Below, piece by piece: positions 17,325-25,803 of a stretch of 58,350 nt of DNA. Position numbers and translations under genes: made by a program. The stretch comes from Clostridium sp. D33t1_170424_F3 (GTDB lineage Bacteria; Bacillota; Clostridia; Oscillospirales; Acutalibacteraceae), in contig NZ_JADPEG010000001.1 in assembly GCF_015667585.1 (NCBI RefSeq), positions 1-58,350 of the forward strand, in the 5' to 3' direction. Positions within the stretch are counted from its first letter, which is position 1, and the number at the start of each line of letters is the position of its first letter. Below the pieces are notes generated by a model. The model saw nothing but the letters and a program-made list of their open reading frames with translations, was not told where the DNA came from and ran no database searches.

Positions 17325-18227
17325 GTGTTTGGTTATATCAGACCCCAAAAGGCAGAATTGCTGGTGCGGGAATATGAACAATATAAAGGTGTATATTGTT
17401 CGCTGTGTAAGCAGCTGGGAAAAAGTTACGGCTGGTTCTCCCGGATGACTCTCAGCTATGACTGTACATTTTACGTTCTGGCGCTGATGTCGCTGAAAAA
17501 TCGCTGCCCAGGCTTTCAGCAAGGGCACTGTGTGGTCAACCCATTAAAAAAATGCACTTTTTGTACGGGCGGAGAAGAAGAATTGCGTCTGGCCGCGGCG
17601 CTGTCCGTTATCCTGGTGTATCAAAAAATTCGCGACGATATTGTGGACAACCGTTTTGGGAAGCGCATCCGTTCCTATCTGCTCCTGCCGTTTGCCGCAG
17701 CAGCGCGCAGAAAAGCGGAAAAAGAATTTCCAGAGCTGGACCGTATTGTTGCCCTGGCTATGGTAGAGCAGGCGGCCGCAGAGCAGAATACAGGACAGAG
17801 CGTCGATTTTTATGCAGAACCTACCGCCAAAATGATGGAACAGGTATTTGCTTATGGACTTTCCGCTCCGGAACTCAGCCCCAAGGACCGCGTTGTGCGG
17901 CAGGCGGGGTATTTTTTGGGCCGTTGGGTCTATATTATAGATGCGGCGGACGATCTGGAGAAGGATCTGAAAGAAGGCGCTTTCAATCCCTTTATTATAA
18001 AATATCAATTTGACGAAAATACCACGGAAGAATTCATACAGGATGCAAAGGCTTATGCCAATCAACTTTTGAATGCAACCCTTTCTCAATTGGTCGCGGC
18101 TGTCAATATCATGGAGTTCCATCAGTTCGGCTCGATTGTTACCAATGTTGTGCTTCAGGGCTTGCCGGATATGCAAAAAGAAATCCTGTTTAAGAAGGAG
18201 AAAGAAGAGAATGTCGGATCCGTATAA
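17325..18227 (+). CDS. DUF5685 family protein
   Basis: 300-residue, largely alpha-helical protein. It has an N-terminal cysteine set (C25, C28, C61, C69, C77, C80 with H68) that could bind a metal or Fe-S cluster. Two acidic motifs follow: DDIVD at residues 104-108 and D206, D209, D210, D214 in DAADDLEKD. Two such helices with DDxxD-like motifs about 100 residues apart are the hallmark of isoprenoid synthases, so a distant relationship is possible but unproven. The GTG start has AAGGTGG 7 nt upstream. It overlaps the J-protein gene by 17 bp, which implies translational coupling and related function. Confidence 0.75.
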   Translation: MFGYIRPQKAELLVREYEQYKGVYCSLCKQLGKSYGWFSRMTLSYDCTFYVLALMSLKNRCPGFQQGHCVVNPLKKCTFCTGGEEELRLAAALSVILVYQKIRDDIVDNRFGKRIRSYLLLPFAAAARRKAEKEFPELDRIVALAMVEQAAAEQNTGQSVDFYAEPTAKMMEQVFAYGLSAPELSPKDRVVRQAGYFLGRWVYIIDAADDLEKDLKEGAFNPFIIKYQFDENTTEEFIQDAKAYANQLLNATLSQLVAAVNIMEFHQFGSIVTNVVLQGLPDMQKEILFKKEKEENVGSV

Positions 18228-18822
18228 GATTCTTGGCGTATCTCCAAACGCGACAGACGAGGAAGTGAAAAATGCTTACCGCGCGCTGGCCAAAAAATAT
18301 CATCCGGACAATTATTCGGGCAGTCCCATCGCGGACCTTGCCAATGAGAAAATGAAGGAAGTCAACGAAGCCTACGACACAGTGATGGCACAGCGGAAAA
18401 ACAGAACCGCAGGCGGGTATGCACAGCCGGGCGGATATACGTCCTATGCCAGTGCGAACAGCGAGTTCAGCGATGTACGGAACCTAATTATGTCCGGCCG
18501 GATCGCAGATGCAGAGCAGATTCTGGACGGCGTACTGATGGAAGGCCGCAACGCGGAATGGTATTTTTTAAAGGGCACTGTTTTGTATAAGCGGGGATGG
18601 CTGGAAGAAGCCTACAACGATTTTTCCAAAGCCTGCCAGATGGACCCGGACAATGCGGAATACCGCGCGGCGCTGAATCAGGCGGTCAACCAGCGGAACG
18701 GTATGTTTGGCGGGTATAATCCTCATACGCGTCCCTACGTAGGCTGCAGTCCCTGCGACGTTTGCTCCACGCTGATCTGCGCCGACTGCTGCTGTGACTG
18801 TTTAGGCGGTGGATGCTGTTGA
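18211..18822 (+). CDS. J-domain protein with TPR and cysteine-rich tail
   Basis: 203 residues in three modules. A DnaJ J-domain (1-70) carries the HPD motif at 31-33, needed to stimulate DnaK ATPase. A TPR-like helical region (about 95-155) includes NAEWYFLKGTVLYKRGWLEEA. The C-terminal tail of about 25 residues holds ten cysteines (CSPCDVC, then CADCCCDC, ending GGGCC), which suggests metal binding. It lacks the Gly/Phe and zinc-finger regions of DnaJ, so it is a specialised co-chaperone. The ATG at 18211 follows AAGGAG with a 10-nt spacer and lies inside the end of the DUF5685 gene; frames starting earlier are not used. Confidence 0.85.
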   Translation: MSDPYKILGVSPNATDEEVKNAYRALAKKYHPDNYSGSPIADLANEKMKEVNEAYDTVMAQRKNRTAGGYAQPGGYTSYASANSEFSDVRNLIMSGRIADAEQILDGVLMEGRNAEWYFLKGTVLYKRGWLEEAYNDFSKACQMDPDNAEYRAALNQAVNQRNGMFGGYNPHTRPYVGCSPCDVCSTLICADCCCDCLGGGCC

Positions 18823-19361
18823 AAAACAACAGTATGAAGCTGGCCCTGTGCGGTATGCTCACGGCGCTTGCAACCGCCGGCATGTTTCTCACCAATCTGA
18901 TTCCGATCGCCTCCTATACGCTGCCGGCGATTGGGGGCGCGCTCACGGTAATCGCTGTGTTGGAGGTTGGTAAGAGCTGGGCCTGGTCCGTTTACATTGC
19001 GGCTTCTCTGCTCTCTGTTCTGGTTGCGGTAGATAAAGAAGCAGTTGCCATGTTCGTACTTTTCTTTGGCTATTATCCAATTATAAAGGCGAATCTGGAG
19101 CAGCTTAAAAAGAAATATCTGGTATGGCTTGCAAAGCTGTCTGTGTTCAATCTCTCCATGATTTTGGAGTTCTGGCTCGCCCTTCATCTATTGGGAGTAC
19201 CTGCGGAGAGCTTTACGTTATTCGGCCTGTACCTGCCATGGGTATTTTTACTAGTTGGCAACATTGCGTTTCTTCTGTACGATTACTGTATTTCCTGCGG
19301 TATTCTCATCTATTGGAAGCGGCTGCACCCGTTTATTCGCAAGTGGCTGCGGTTGAAATAA
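18813..19361 (+). CDS. Hypothetical polytopic membrane protein
   Basis: 182 residues (or 180 from the TTG at 18819), mostly hydrophobic, with about five membrane helices. The opening KLALCGMLTALATAGMFLTNLIPIASYTLPAIGGALT resembles the N-terminus of ECF S components and related small transporters, but the rest is not recognisable. It overlaps the J-protein stop (ATG at 18813, or TTG overlapping the stop), so it is the third member of a tightly coupled operon with the DUF5685 and J-domain genes. A terminator follows. Function unknown. Confidence 0.65.
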   Translation: MLLKNNSMKLALCGMLTALATAGMFLTNLIPIASYTLPAIGGALTVIAVLEVGKSWAWSVYIAASLLSVLVAVDKEAVAMFVLFFGYYPIIKANLEQLKKKYLVWLAKLSVFNLSMILEFWLALHLLGVPAESFTLFGLYLPWVFLLVGNIAFLLYDYCISCGILIYWKRLHPFIRKWLRLK

Positions 19362-19393
19362 AACTTGATTTTTCAAACTTTAGGACTTAATAT

Positions 19394-19438
19394 ATAGTGG
19401 AGCCGCCCTCGTCTTTTGGAGGGAGGATCCACTATTTT
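19394..19438 (+). terminator. Rho-independent terminator after the DUF5685 operon
   Basis: ATAGTGGA / TCCACTAT outer stem with an inner CCCTC / GAGGG stem, then TTT. Confidence 0.65.
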
Positions 19439-19529
19439 ACTATGCAGATAAGGAGCCGGCTGGATCTTCCATACGGGGTTCGGCCAGGAATGCAACATAG
19501 ACCAATATCGTGTGGAGAATGGGTTTAAA

Positions 19530-20414
19530 ATGAATAATTTACTAACGGTCAGAATTCAGAATAATATGTCCAGCTTTTCAAAGGGACAGCGCCTGATTGC
19601 CAAGTATATCATGGAGCACTACGATAAGGTGGCGTTTATGACGGCGGCGCGATTGGGCGCTACGGTCGGCGTAAGCGAATCCACAGTGGTGCGCTTTGCC
19701 ATGGAGATTGGTTATTCGGGATATCCGGAGCTGCAGCGAGCCATGCAGGAAATGATCCGGAATAAACTGACTTCCGTGCAGAGAATGGAAGTAACGGCAA
19801 ATCGCATCGGGGAAAACGATATTCTGGACTCTATCTTCAGTCAGGATATGGAGATCATTCGCCGGACCATGGAAGAGACTTCTCATGAGAATTTTTACAG
19901 GGCTGCGGATGCCATTGCGGGTGCAAGAAAGATTTATGTACTGGGCGCGCGCAGTTCTTTGGCGCTGGCAACCTTCCTGTCCTACTACCTGCACCTGCTG
20001 TTTGAAAATGTCCTTCTGGTGCAGGCAACCAGCGAAGGGGAGATTTTTGAGCAGATGATCCGTATCGATGAAAACGATGTGGTCATCGGTATCAGCTTTC
20101 CGCGGTATTCCCGCAAAGCGGTAAAGGCAATGGATTTTGCCCGCAAACGCGGCGCCAAAGTGGTTGCGATCACGGACAGCGCGCTTTCTCCTCTGGCGGA
20201 GGCGGCAGATTATCTGCTGCTGGCGCGCAGCGACATTGCGTCTATTGTGGATTCCCTGTGCGCGCCGCTCAGTCTGATCAATGCGTTAATTGTGACAATC
20301 GCACTGAAAAAATCCAATGAGGTTAAAACGGTCTTTAAGCGGCTGGAAGACATTTGGGACGAATATGGAGTCTATGAAAAGGTGGATGAACATAAAAGTG
20401 AACCATCCGTATGA
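19530..20414 (+). CDS. MurR/RpiR family transcriptional regulator
   Basis: 294-residue regulator with an N-terminal RpiR-type helix-turn-helix (about 1-80: AARLGATVGVSESTVVRFAMEIGYSGYPEL) and a C-terminal SIS sugar-phosphate-binding domain (about 120-260: GARSSLALATFLSYYL, VIGISFPRYSRKAVKAMDFA). Such proteins sense phosphosugars. No sugar gene lies beside it; instead it heads a run with a flavoprotein, cmk, two plsC genes and ispH-S1. A GTG at 19512 is also in frame; the ATG at 19530 is taken, with GGAG 12 nt before it. Its 3' end overlaps the next gene. Confidence 0.88.
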   Translation: MNNLLTVRIQNNMSSFSKGQRLIAKYIMEHYDKVAFMTAARLGATVGVSESTVVRFAMEIGYSGYPELQRAMQEMIRNKLTSVQRMEVTANRIGENDILDSIFSQDMEIIRRTMEETSHENFYRAADAIAGARKIYVLGARSSLALATFLSYYLHLLFENVLLVQATSEGEIFEQMIRIDENDVVIGISFPRYSRKAVKAMDFARKRGAKVVAITDSALSPLAEAADYLLLARSDIASIVDSLCAPLSLINALIVTIALKKSNEVKTVFKRLEDIWDEYGVYEKVDEHKSEPSV

Positions 20415-21648
20415 TGTGCTGGTGATCGGCGGCGGCGCGGCCGGTCTTTTGGCGGCAGGAACAGCGGCGCAAAACGGCCTGCGCGTCTGCCTGGTGGAAA
20501 AGAACGCGCGTCCGGGCCGTAAGCTGATGATTACGGGAAAAGGCCGCTGTAATCTGACCAACCATTGTGAGGTGCCGGAGCTGATCGCCTCAACGCCCTC
20601 GAATGGGCGCTTTTTGTACAGCGCGGCTTCGGCGTTTCCACCGTCTGAGGTAATGGCCTTTTTTGAAGAGGAAGGTCTGCCGCTCAAAACGGAGCGGGGC
20701 AACCGGGTTTTTCCAAAGTCGGACCGTGCAGTAGACGTCGTAGATACGCTGGTAAGGTATGCAAAAAAACATGGCGTCCGCTTCTTAACAGGGCAGGCAA
20801 AGAAATTACTTTTAAAAGACGGCTGCATGCAGGGAGCGGAGCTGCAAGACGGGGAATCAATTTTTGCACCCAATGTCTTGATCGCCTGCGGAGGCGCTTC
20901 CTATCCCGGGACGGGTTCCACGGGTGACGGCTATCAATTGGCGAAACAGACAGGGCATACCATCGTTCCGCTGCGTCCTTCTTTGGCGCCATTGGTGACG
21001 GAGGAAAAAGACAGCGCGGAAATGATGGGCCTTTCCCTGAAAAATGTTGCGCTTTCCGTTTGGGACACCAAGAAGAAGAAGGAGATCTACCGCGATTTCG
21101 GGGAGATGCTGTTTACGCACTTCGGCGTTTCCGGTCCGATGATTTTAAGCGCCAGCGCGCATATGCGGGAAATGGCACCCGGCCGTTACCGTATCTCGAT
21201 CGATATGAAACCGGCGTTGAGCAGGGAGCAGCTGGACCTTCGGCTTCAGCGCGACTTGGAAGCAAATAAGAATCGGGACTTTATTAACGCTCTGTCAGCG
21301 CTGCTTCCCAATAAAATGATCCCTGTAGCGGTCAAACGCTCCGGCATTGCGGCGGAGAAAAAATGCAACCAGATTACAAGGGAAGAGCGTCTGGCGTTTT
21401 CAGAGCTGTTGAAGCAGTTCCAATTTACCATAAAAGCCTTCCGGCCGATCGAAGAAGCGATCGTTACGGCAGGCGGCGTCCATGTAAAAGAGATCAATCC
21501 GAAAACCATGGAATCCAAGCTGGTAAAAGGGTTGTATTTCGCCGGGGAAGTGATGGATGTGGACGCATATACCGGCGGCTTTAACCTGCAGATTGCGTTC
21601 TGCACGGGGCGGCTGGCGGCCAATTCGATGACACTGGAGGATATGTAA
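20386..21648 (+). CDS. HI0933-like NAD(P)/FAD-dependent oxidoreductase
   Basis: About 420-residue flavoprotein of the HI0933/BaiN-like family. The N-terminal dinucleotide-binding loop GGGAAG is followed by the family signature PGRKLMITGKGRCNLTN, and the C-terminal GEVMDVDAYTGGFNLQ segment closes the FAD site. The physiological substrate of most members is unknown; annotation as aminoacetone oxidase or as a bile-acid reductase is not supported by anything visible here. The start is uncertain: ATG 20386 has AAGGTGG directly against it, and GTG 20398 would give a 12-nt spacer. Both lie inside the end of the rpiR gene. Confidence 0.85.
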   Translation: MNIKVNHPYDVLVIGGGAAGLLAAGTAAQNGLRVCLVEKNARPGRKLMITGKGRCNLTNHCEVPELIASTPSNGRFLYSAASAFPPSEVMAFFEEEGLPLKTERGNRVFPKSDRAVDVVDTLVRYAKKHGVRFLTGQAKKLLLKDGCMQGAELQDGESIFAPNVLIACGGASYPGTGSTGDGYQLAKQTGHTIVPLRPSLAPLVTEEKDSAEMMGLSLKNVALSVWDTKKKKEIYRDFGEMLFTHFGVSGPMILSASAHMREMAPGRYRISIDMKPALSREQLDLRLQRDLEANKNRDFINALSALLPNKMIPVAVKRSGIAAEKKCNQITREERLAFSELLKQFQFTIKAFRPIEEAIVTAGGVHVKEINPKTMESKLVKGLYFAGEVMDVDAYTGGFNLQIAFCTGRLAANSMTLEDM

Positions 21649-22314
21649 ATGATTGCAATTGCGATCGATGGGCCGGGCGGGGCGGGGAAAAGCACCATGG
21701 CCCGCAAAGTGGCAAAAGAACTCGGCTTTATTTATGTGGACACAGGGGCGCTTTACCGCGCCATTGGCTTGTATATGGTCCGTAGGGGAATTGCAACCAC
21801 AGACGCGGAGGCGGTTTCATCCCATCTTTTGGAAATTGAAGTAACGCTGGCGTTTCAGAACGACGAACAGCGGGTGCTGCTCTGCGGTGAGGATGTATCC
21901 GATGCTATCCGGGCGCCGGAAATTTCTTTGGCGGCTTCAAATGTGTCGGCTGTTCCCAAGGTGCGGGAATTTCTTTTCGACCTGCAAAAGGACATGGCTC
22001 GGAAAAACAACGTCGTCATGGACGGGAGGGACATCGGTACCGTTGTCTTGCCAGACGCGCAGGTCAAAATCTTTTTGACCGCCTCCCCGGAGGAGCGCGC
22101 GGAACGCCGCTATCAAGAGCTGCTGAAAAAAGGCCAGGCCGCAGATTATACGCAGGTACTGAAAGAATTGAAGATACGCGACTACAACGATTCGCATCGT
22201 GCGATCGCGCCGCTTGTTCCAGCGGAAGACGCGGCTCTGATGGACAGCACGGGCTTGGCCCCGGAACAAACCATCGCCCGTCTGCTGGAACTGATCCGGC
22301 AAAAGCTGGCATAA
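21649..22314 (+). CDS. cmk: Cytidylate kinase
   Basis: 221-residue CMP/dCMP kinase phosphorylating CMP to CDP for nucleic acid and phospholipid precursor synthesis. The P-loop GPGGAGKS starts at about residue 8, the substrate-binding YVDTGALYRA follows, and DGRDIGTVVLPDA marks the nucleotide-binding region. Full length. The ATG directly follows the previous stop (TAAATG), with GGAGG 8 nt before it. The order flavoprotein-cmk-plsC-ispH/S1 is common in clostridia. Confidence 0.96.
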   Translation: MIAIAIDGPGGAGKSTMARKVAKELGFIYVDTGALYRAIGLYMVRRGIATTDAEAVSSHLLEIEVTLAFQNDEQRVLLCGEDVSDAIRAPEISLAASNVSAVPKVREFLFDLQKDMARKNNVVMDGRDIGTVVLPDAQVKIFLTASPEERAERRYQELLKKGQAADYTQVLKELKIRDYNDSHRAIAPLVPAEDAALMDSTGLAPEQTIARLLELIRQKLA

Positions 22315-22367
22315 TACGCTTTATTTTCAAAAGATACCGGATATTTCCGGAGAACGGTGGTTAGCCT

Positions 22368-23021
22368 ATGAAACGAACGCCGCTTTACGCGTTTGCCAAA
22401 GCCGCGGCGCAATGGATCGTAATGCCTTTTGTTCCCTACCGTGTAAAAAATAAGGAGCGTTTTCCCAAAGAGGGGAAAGTGATTGTCTGCTGTAACCATT
22501 TGGGTATTTCCGACCCTCTTCGTCTGGGGTTTACGCAGCACAGACAGATTTTTTTCATGTCGAAAGCGGAACTGTTTGACATAAAACCCCTTGGATGGCT
22601 CCTGCGTGCGCTGGGCGCATTTCCTGTTCATCGGGGTAAGGGGGATGTCAATGCGATTGACAGCGCCTCCGAACTTTTGCAGGAAGGCTGTGCGCTTGGA
22701 ATATTCATTGAAGGGACCCGCTCCAGAGATGGGGAATTTGGACAGCCAAAAGCCGGCGCCGTTATGCTTGCCTATAACAATCATGCGCCCATTCTGCCGG
22801 CCTGTATCACACCCGTGGGAAGCAAAAAGCCTCGTTTATTTCACAAGGCGGTTGTTTCCTTTGGGGAATTGATTCAACCAGAAGAACTTGGCATTGAACA
22901 TGGGGCCGGCCTGGAGTTTCGCAACGCCAGCCGGTTGGTGATGGGAAAAATACGTGAACTCCGCGAACGCGATTTGCTGGAGCTTGGGCAGGAAGAATCC
23001 CTGCCGGAACATATCGCATAA
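22368..23021 (+). CDS. plsC: 1-acyl-sn-glycerol-3-phosphate acyltransferase (first copy)
   Basis: 217-residue PlsC-type acyltransferase, acylating lysophosphatidic acid to phosphatidic acid at the membrane. The catalytic NHX4D motif is NHLGISD with H44 and D49, and the second motif FIEGTRSRDG (about 121) binds glycerol phosphate. A second, related plsC-like gene starts 18 bp downstream, so this is a tandem pair; the two proteins are clearly divergent in sequence and may differ in acyl donor or acceptor. Confidence 0.9.
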   Translation: MKRTPLYAFAKAAAQWIVMPFVPYRVKNKERFPKEGKVIVCCNHLGISDPLRLGFTQHRQIFFMSKAELFDIKPLGWLLRALGAFPVHRGKGDVNAIDSASELLQEGCALGIFIEGTRSRDGEFGQPKAGAVMLAYNNHAPILPACITPVGSKKPRLFHKAVVSFGELIQPEELGIEHGAGLEFRNASRLVMGKIRELRERDLLELGQEESLPEHIA

Positions 23022-23038
23022 TCAAAGGGAGGATGCCG

Positions 23039-23650
23039 GTGACCGCCTATCAGTTTTGGAAAAAAGCGCTGTACCCGCTGGGCAGGCTGCTTTACCGCCT
23101 TCATTTTGAGGGGACAGAGAATATTCCTTTGGAAGGCCCCTTTATCATTTGCTGCAATCACCGGTCAGTGATCGACCCTTTTTTTCTGGCGCTTCCGGTC
23201 AAACGGCAAATTCGCTATATGGCCAAGTCGGAATTGTTTACAGATCACGGAAGTTTTGTCAAGTGGCTGCTGTACCGTTTCGGTGCGTTTCCCGTTATGC
23301 GGGATAAAGGGGATGCGGAGTCTGTCCGCACAGCGGTACAAATTTTGCAGGATCACGGTGTGGTGGGGATTTTTCCGCAGGGGCGTTGCGTGTCTGATAA
23401 TTCCCCGTTCCGCCCAAAGGCAGGCGCCGTCCTGGTTGCCGCGAAGGCAAAAGCGCCCATTTTGCCCGCTTGTATTTACTGCGAAGGCTTGGTGAAGCCA
23501 TTTAAGCGCATTGTGGTGCGCTTTGGGGAGTTGATTCCGTTTGAAGGGTTGAACCTGCCGGATGGTTCCTTAAAAGGCGTACGGGAAGCGTCCGGCCTGC
23601 TTGCGGAAAAGATCAATCTGCTGCTGGATAAACGAGACGCAGCAGAGTAA
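23039..23650 (+). CDS. plsC: 1-acyl-sn-glycerol-3-phosphate acyltransferase (second copy)
   Basis: 203-residue acyltransferase with NHRSVID (H41, D46) as the catalytic NHX4D motif. The second block reads FPQGRCVSDNS where the family more often has FPEGTRS, so the glutamate and threonine of that motif are changed; this could alter substrate preference. An ATG at 23033 touches the ribosome binding site AAGGGAGG (23025-23032), so the GTG at 23039, with a 6-nt spacer, is the likelier start. Cotranscribed with the first plsC and followed by ispH-S1. Confidence 0.85.
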   Translation: MTAYQFWKKALYPLGRLLYRLHFEGTENIPLEGPFIICCNHRSVIDPFFLALPVKRQIRYMAKSELFTDHGSFVKWLLYRFGAFPVMRDKGDAESVRTAVQILQDHGVVGIFPQGRCVSDNSPFRPKAGAVLVAAKAKAPILPACIYCEGLVKPFKRIVVRFGELIPFEGLNLPDGSLKGVREASGLLAEKINLLLDKRDAAE

Positions 23651-23687
23651 AATAAAAATGGTTGCCATCTGGGAGAGGTGAAAGCGT

Positions 23688-25670
23688 TTGGAGATTACAG
23701 TGGCAAAATCCGCTGGATTTTGTTTTGGCGTGAACCGCGCCGTTCATATGGTACACGATTTGCTGGAAAAAGGGGAAAAGGTATGTACGCTCGGCCCCAT
23801 CATCCATAACCCGCAGACCTTGCAGGAGCTACATGCCAGAGGCGTGCAAATTGTGGAATCGCCGGAGGAAGCGCCCTCAGACGCGACGCTGGTGATCCGA
23901 TCTCACGGCGTACCGCAAAGCGTACTGGATGAAATTCAGACGCGGCATCTGAAATGTGCGGACGCAACCTGTCCCTTTGTCAAAAAAATTCATACACTTG
24001 TTTCAAAAGCTTCGGCTGAAGGAAAAATTGTCTTGATTGCGGGCGACAAAAACCACCCGGAAGTAGAGGGGATACGCGGCTATTGCGGCGACTGCTATAT
24101 CTTTAAAGACGCCGCAGAGTTGGAACAGCTGACAAATAATATTCCACATCTGAATCAAAAACCGGTTTTAATTGTCGCGCAAACAACTTTTAGCGTATCA
24201 GAGTGGGAAAATTGTTTGGAAATCATAAAAAGGGTATATACAAATGCCACAATTTTTGATACAATATGTAATGCTACTGCAAAGCGTCAATCTGAAGCGG
24301 CCGAATTGTCCGAGCATTGCGATGCGATGATCGTCATCGGCGGCAGGCAAAGTTCCAACACAGCAAAACTCCGCGATGTTTGTAGGCAGAACTGCACTAC
24401 ATATCTCATCGAAACGGCGGACGAGCTTCCGCTGCCGGCTCTGAAGGGAGCCGCTTCCGTTGGCATTACAGCCGGCGCCTCAACGCCGGCGAGCATAATA
24501 AAGGAGGTACTAGTTACCATGTCAGAATTTATTGAAAACGCGGGTGCGAATTCAACGGAGAGTGCCGATACGAGCTTTGAGGAGATGCTTGAAGAGTCCC
24601 TCAAAAGTTTAAATACAGATGAGAAGGTACACGGTGTGGTTGTCGGCATTGCTCCCAACGAGGTCTATGTAGACGTTGGAAGAAAACAGGCTGGTTTCAT
24701 CCCGGTCGCCGAGCTGTCTGCCGATCCGAACGTAAAGCCGGAGGATCTGGTTAAGATTGGCGATGAAATGGATCTTCTGATCATGCGCACCAATGATCAG
24801 GAAGGCACCATCATGCTCTCCAAGAAACGTCTTGACGCCGCAAAGGGCTGGGAAACCATCGCCGCGGCAGAAGAGAACGAGGAGATCCTGACCGGTGTTG
24901 TTACAGAAGTTATTAAGGGCGGCGTGATTGCCGTTTCCAATGGCGTACGTGTATTTATCCCGGCATCTCAGGCAACCGCGTCCCGCAACGATCCGTTGGA
25001 AGATCTGCTGAAGAAGGAAGTCAAATTCCGCATCATCGAGGTGAACCGCAACCGCAGACGCGCAGTCGGTTCCATCCGTTCCGTCCTCAAGGACGAGCGC
25101 AAGGCTTTGGCGGACAAGTTCTGGGAGACCGCGGAAGAAGGCAAGGAATATACCGGCGTTGTGAAGTCCCTGACTGCTTACGGCGCGTTTGTCGATTTGG
25201 GCGGCATTGACGGTATGATTCACATTTCCGAGCTTTCCTGGGGCAGAATCAAGCACCCGAGCGAGGTTGTCAATGTTGGCGATACTGTGAACGTCTATAT
25301 TAAGGGTCTTGACAGCGAAAAGGGTAAAATTTCCCTTGGCTTCAAGCGTGCGGAGGATAACCCGTGGGAAATCCTCAAGCGCGACTATCCGGCTGGCACG
25401 GTTGCAGACGTTACTGTTGTTGGTATGACCACTTTCGGTGCGTTTGCCAGAATTATTCCGGGTATCGACGGTCTGATCCATATTTCTCAGATCGCAGATC
25501 ACAGAATTGAGAAGCCGCAGGATGTACTGAAGGTTGGTGAGGTTGTAAAGGCCAAGATCACCGACATCGACTTTGATAAAAAGCGTGTCAGCCTGTCCAT
25601 CCGCGCTCTGCTTGAGCCGGAAGAGGAAGCTGCTCCTGTTGAAGAAGAAGCGGCGGCCGACGCGGAATAA
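23688..25670 (+). CDS. ispH: Fusion of HMB-PP reductase (IspH) and ribosomal protein S1
   Basis: 660 residues. Residues 1-280 are IspH (LytB), the [4Fe-4S] enzyme that makes IPP and DMAPP at the end of the MEP pathway; cluster cysteines C12, C95 and C194 and SHGVP are present. Residues about 311-642 hold four S1 OB-fold repeats (starting near 311, 396, 484 and 568), then an acidic tail rich in Glu and Ala. The IspH-S1 fusion is known in clostridia. The start is TTG at 23688, behind GGGAGAGGTG. A strong internal ribosome binding site at 24501-24507 precedes an in-frame ATG (24519, residue 278), so free S1 may also be made. dxs, the first MEP gene, lies at 42.5 kb. Confidence 0.95.
   Translation: MEITVAKSAGFCFGVNRAVHMVHDLLEKGEKVCTLGPIIHNPQTLQELHARGVQIVESPEEAPSDATLVIRSHGVPQSVLDEIQTRHLKCADATCPFVKKIHTLVSKASAEGKIVLIAGDKNHPEVEGIRGYCGDCYIFKDAAELEQLTNNIPHLNQKPVLIVAQTTFSVSEWENCLEIIKRVYTNATIFDTICNATAKRQSEAAELSEHCDAMIVIGGRQSSNTAKLRDVCRQNCTTYLIETADELPLPALKGAASVGITAGASTPASIIKEVLVTMSEFIENAGANSTESADTSFEEMLEESLKSLNTDEKVHGVVVGIAPNEVYVDVGRKQAGFIPVAELSADPNVKPEDLVKIGDEMDLLIMRTNDQEGTIMLSKKRLDAAKGWETIAAAEENEEILTGVVTEVIKGGVIAVSNGVRVFIPASQATASRNDPLEDLLKKEVKFRIIEVNRNRRRAVGSIRSVLKDERKALADKFWETAEEGKEYTGVVKSLTAYGAFVDLGGIDGMIHISELSWGRIKHPSEVVNVGDTVNVYIKGLDSEKGKISLGFKRAEDNPWEILKRDYPAGTVADVTVVGMTTFGAFARIIPGIDGLIHISQIADHRIEKPQDVLKVGEVVKAKITDIDFDKKRVSLSIRALLEPEEEAAPVEEEAAADAE
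24501..24521 (+). promoter_or_regulatory. Internal ribosome binding site and start for free S1
   Basis: AAGGAGG (24501-24507), part of AAAGGAGGT, is followed after 11 nt by ATG (24519-24521) in the same frame as the fusion. Initiation here would give a 383-residue protein beginning MSEFIENAG with all four S1 repeats. The position, exactly at the domain boundary, argues against chance. Confidence 0.65.
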
Positions 25671-25686
25671 GTTTATGATTATCGGG

Positions 25687-25715
25687 GCGCGGAGAAATTT
25701 CTCCGCGCTTTTTTT
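25687..25715 (+). terminator. Rho-independent terminator after ispH-S1
   Basis: GCGCGGAGAAA / TTTCTCCGCGC perfect palindrome (25687-25708) followed by seven T. Confidence 0.9.
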
Positions 25716-25803
25716 ATTTTCTATGGGAAATAGACAGGCACCTGATAACTCCCCCTGCGTATGATGGAGTATGGATTCTTTCAGACGGGAGGGAGGCGGC
25801 TAT

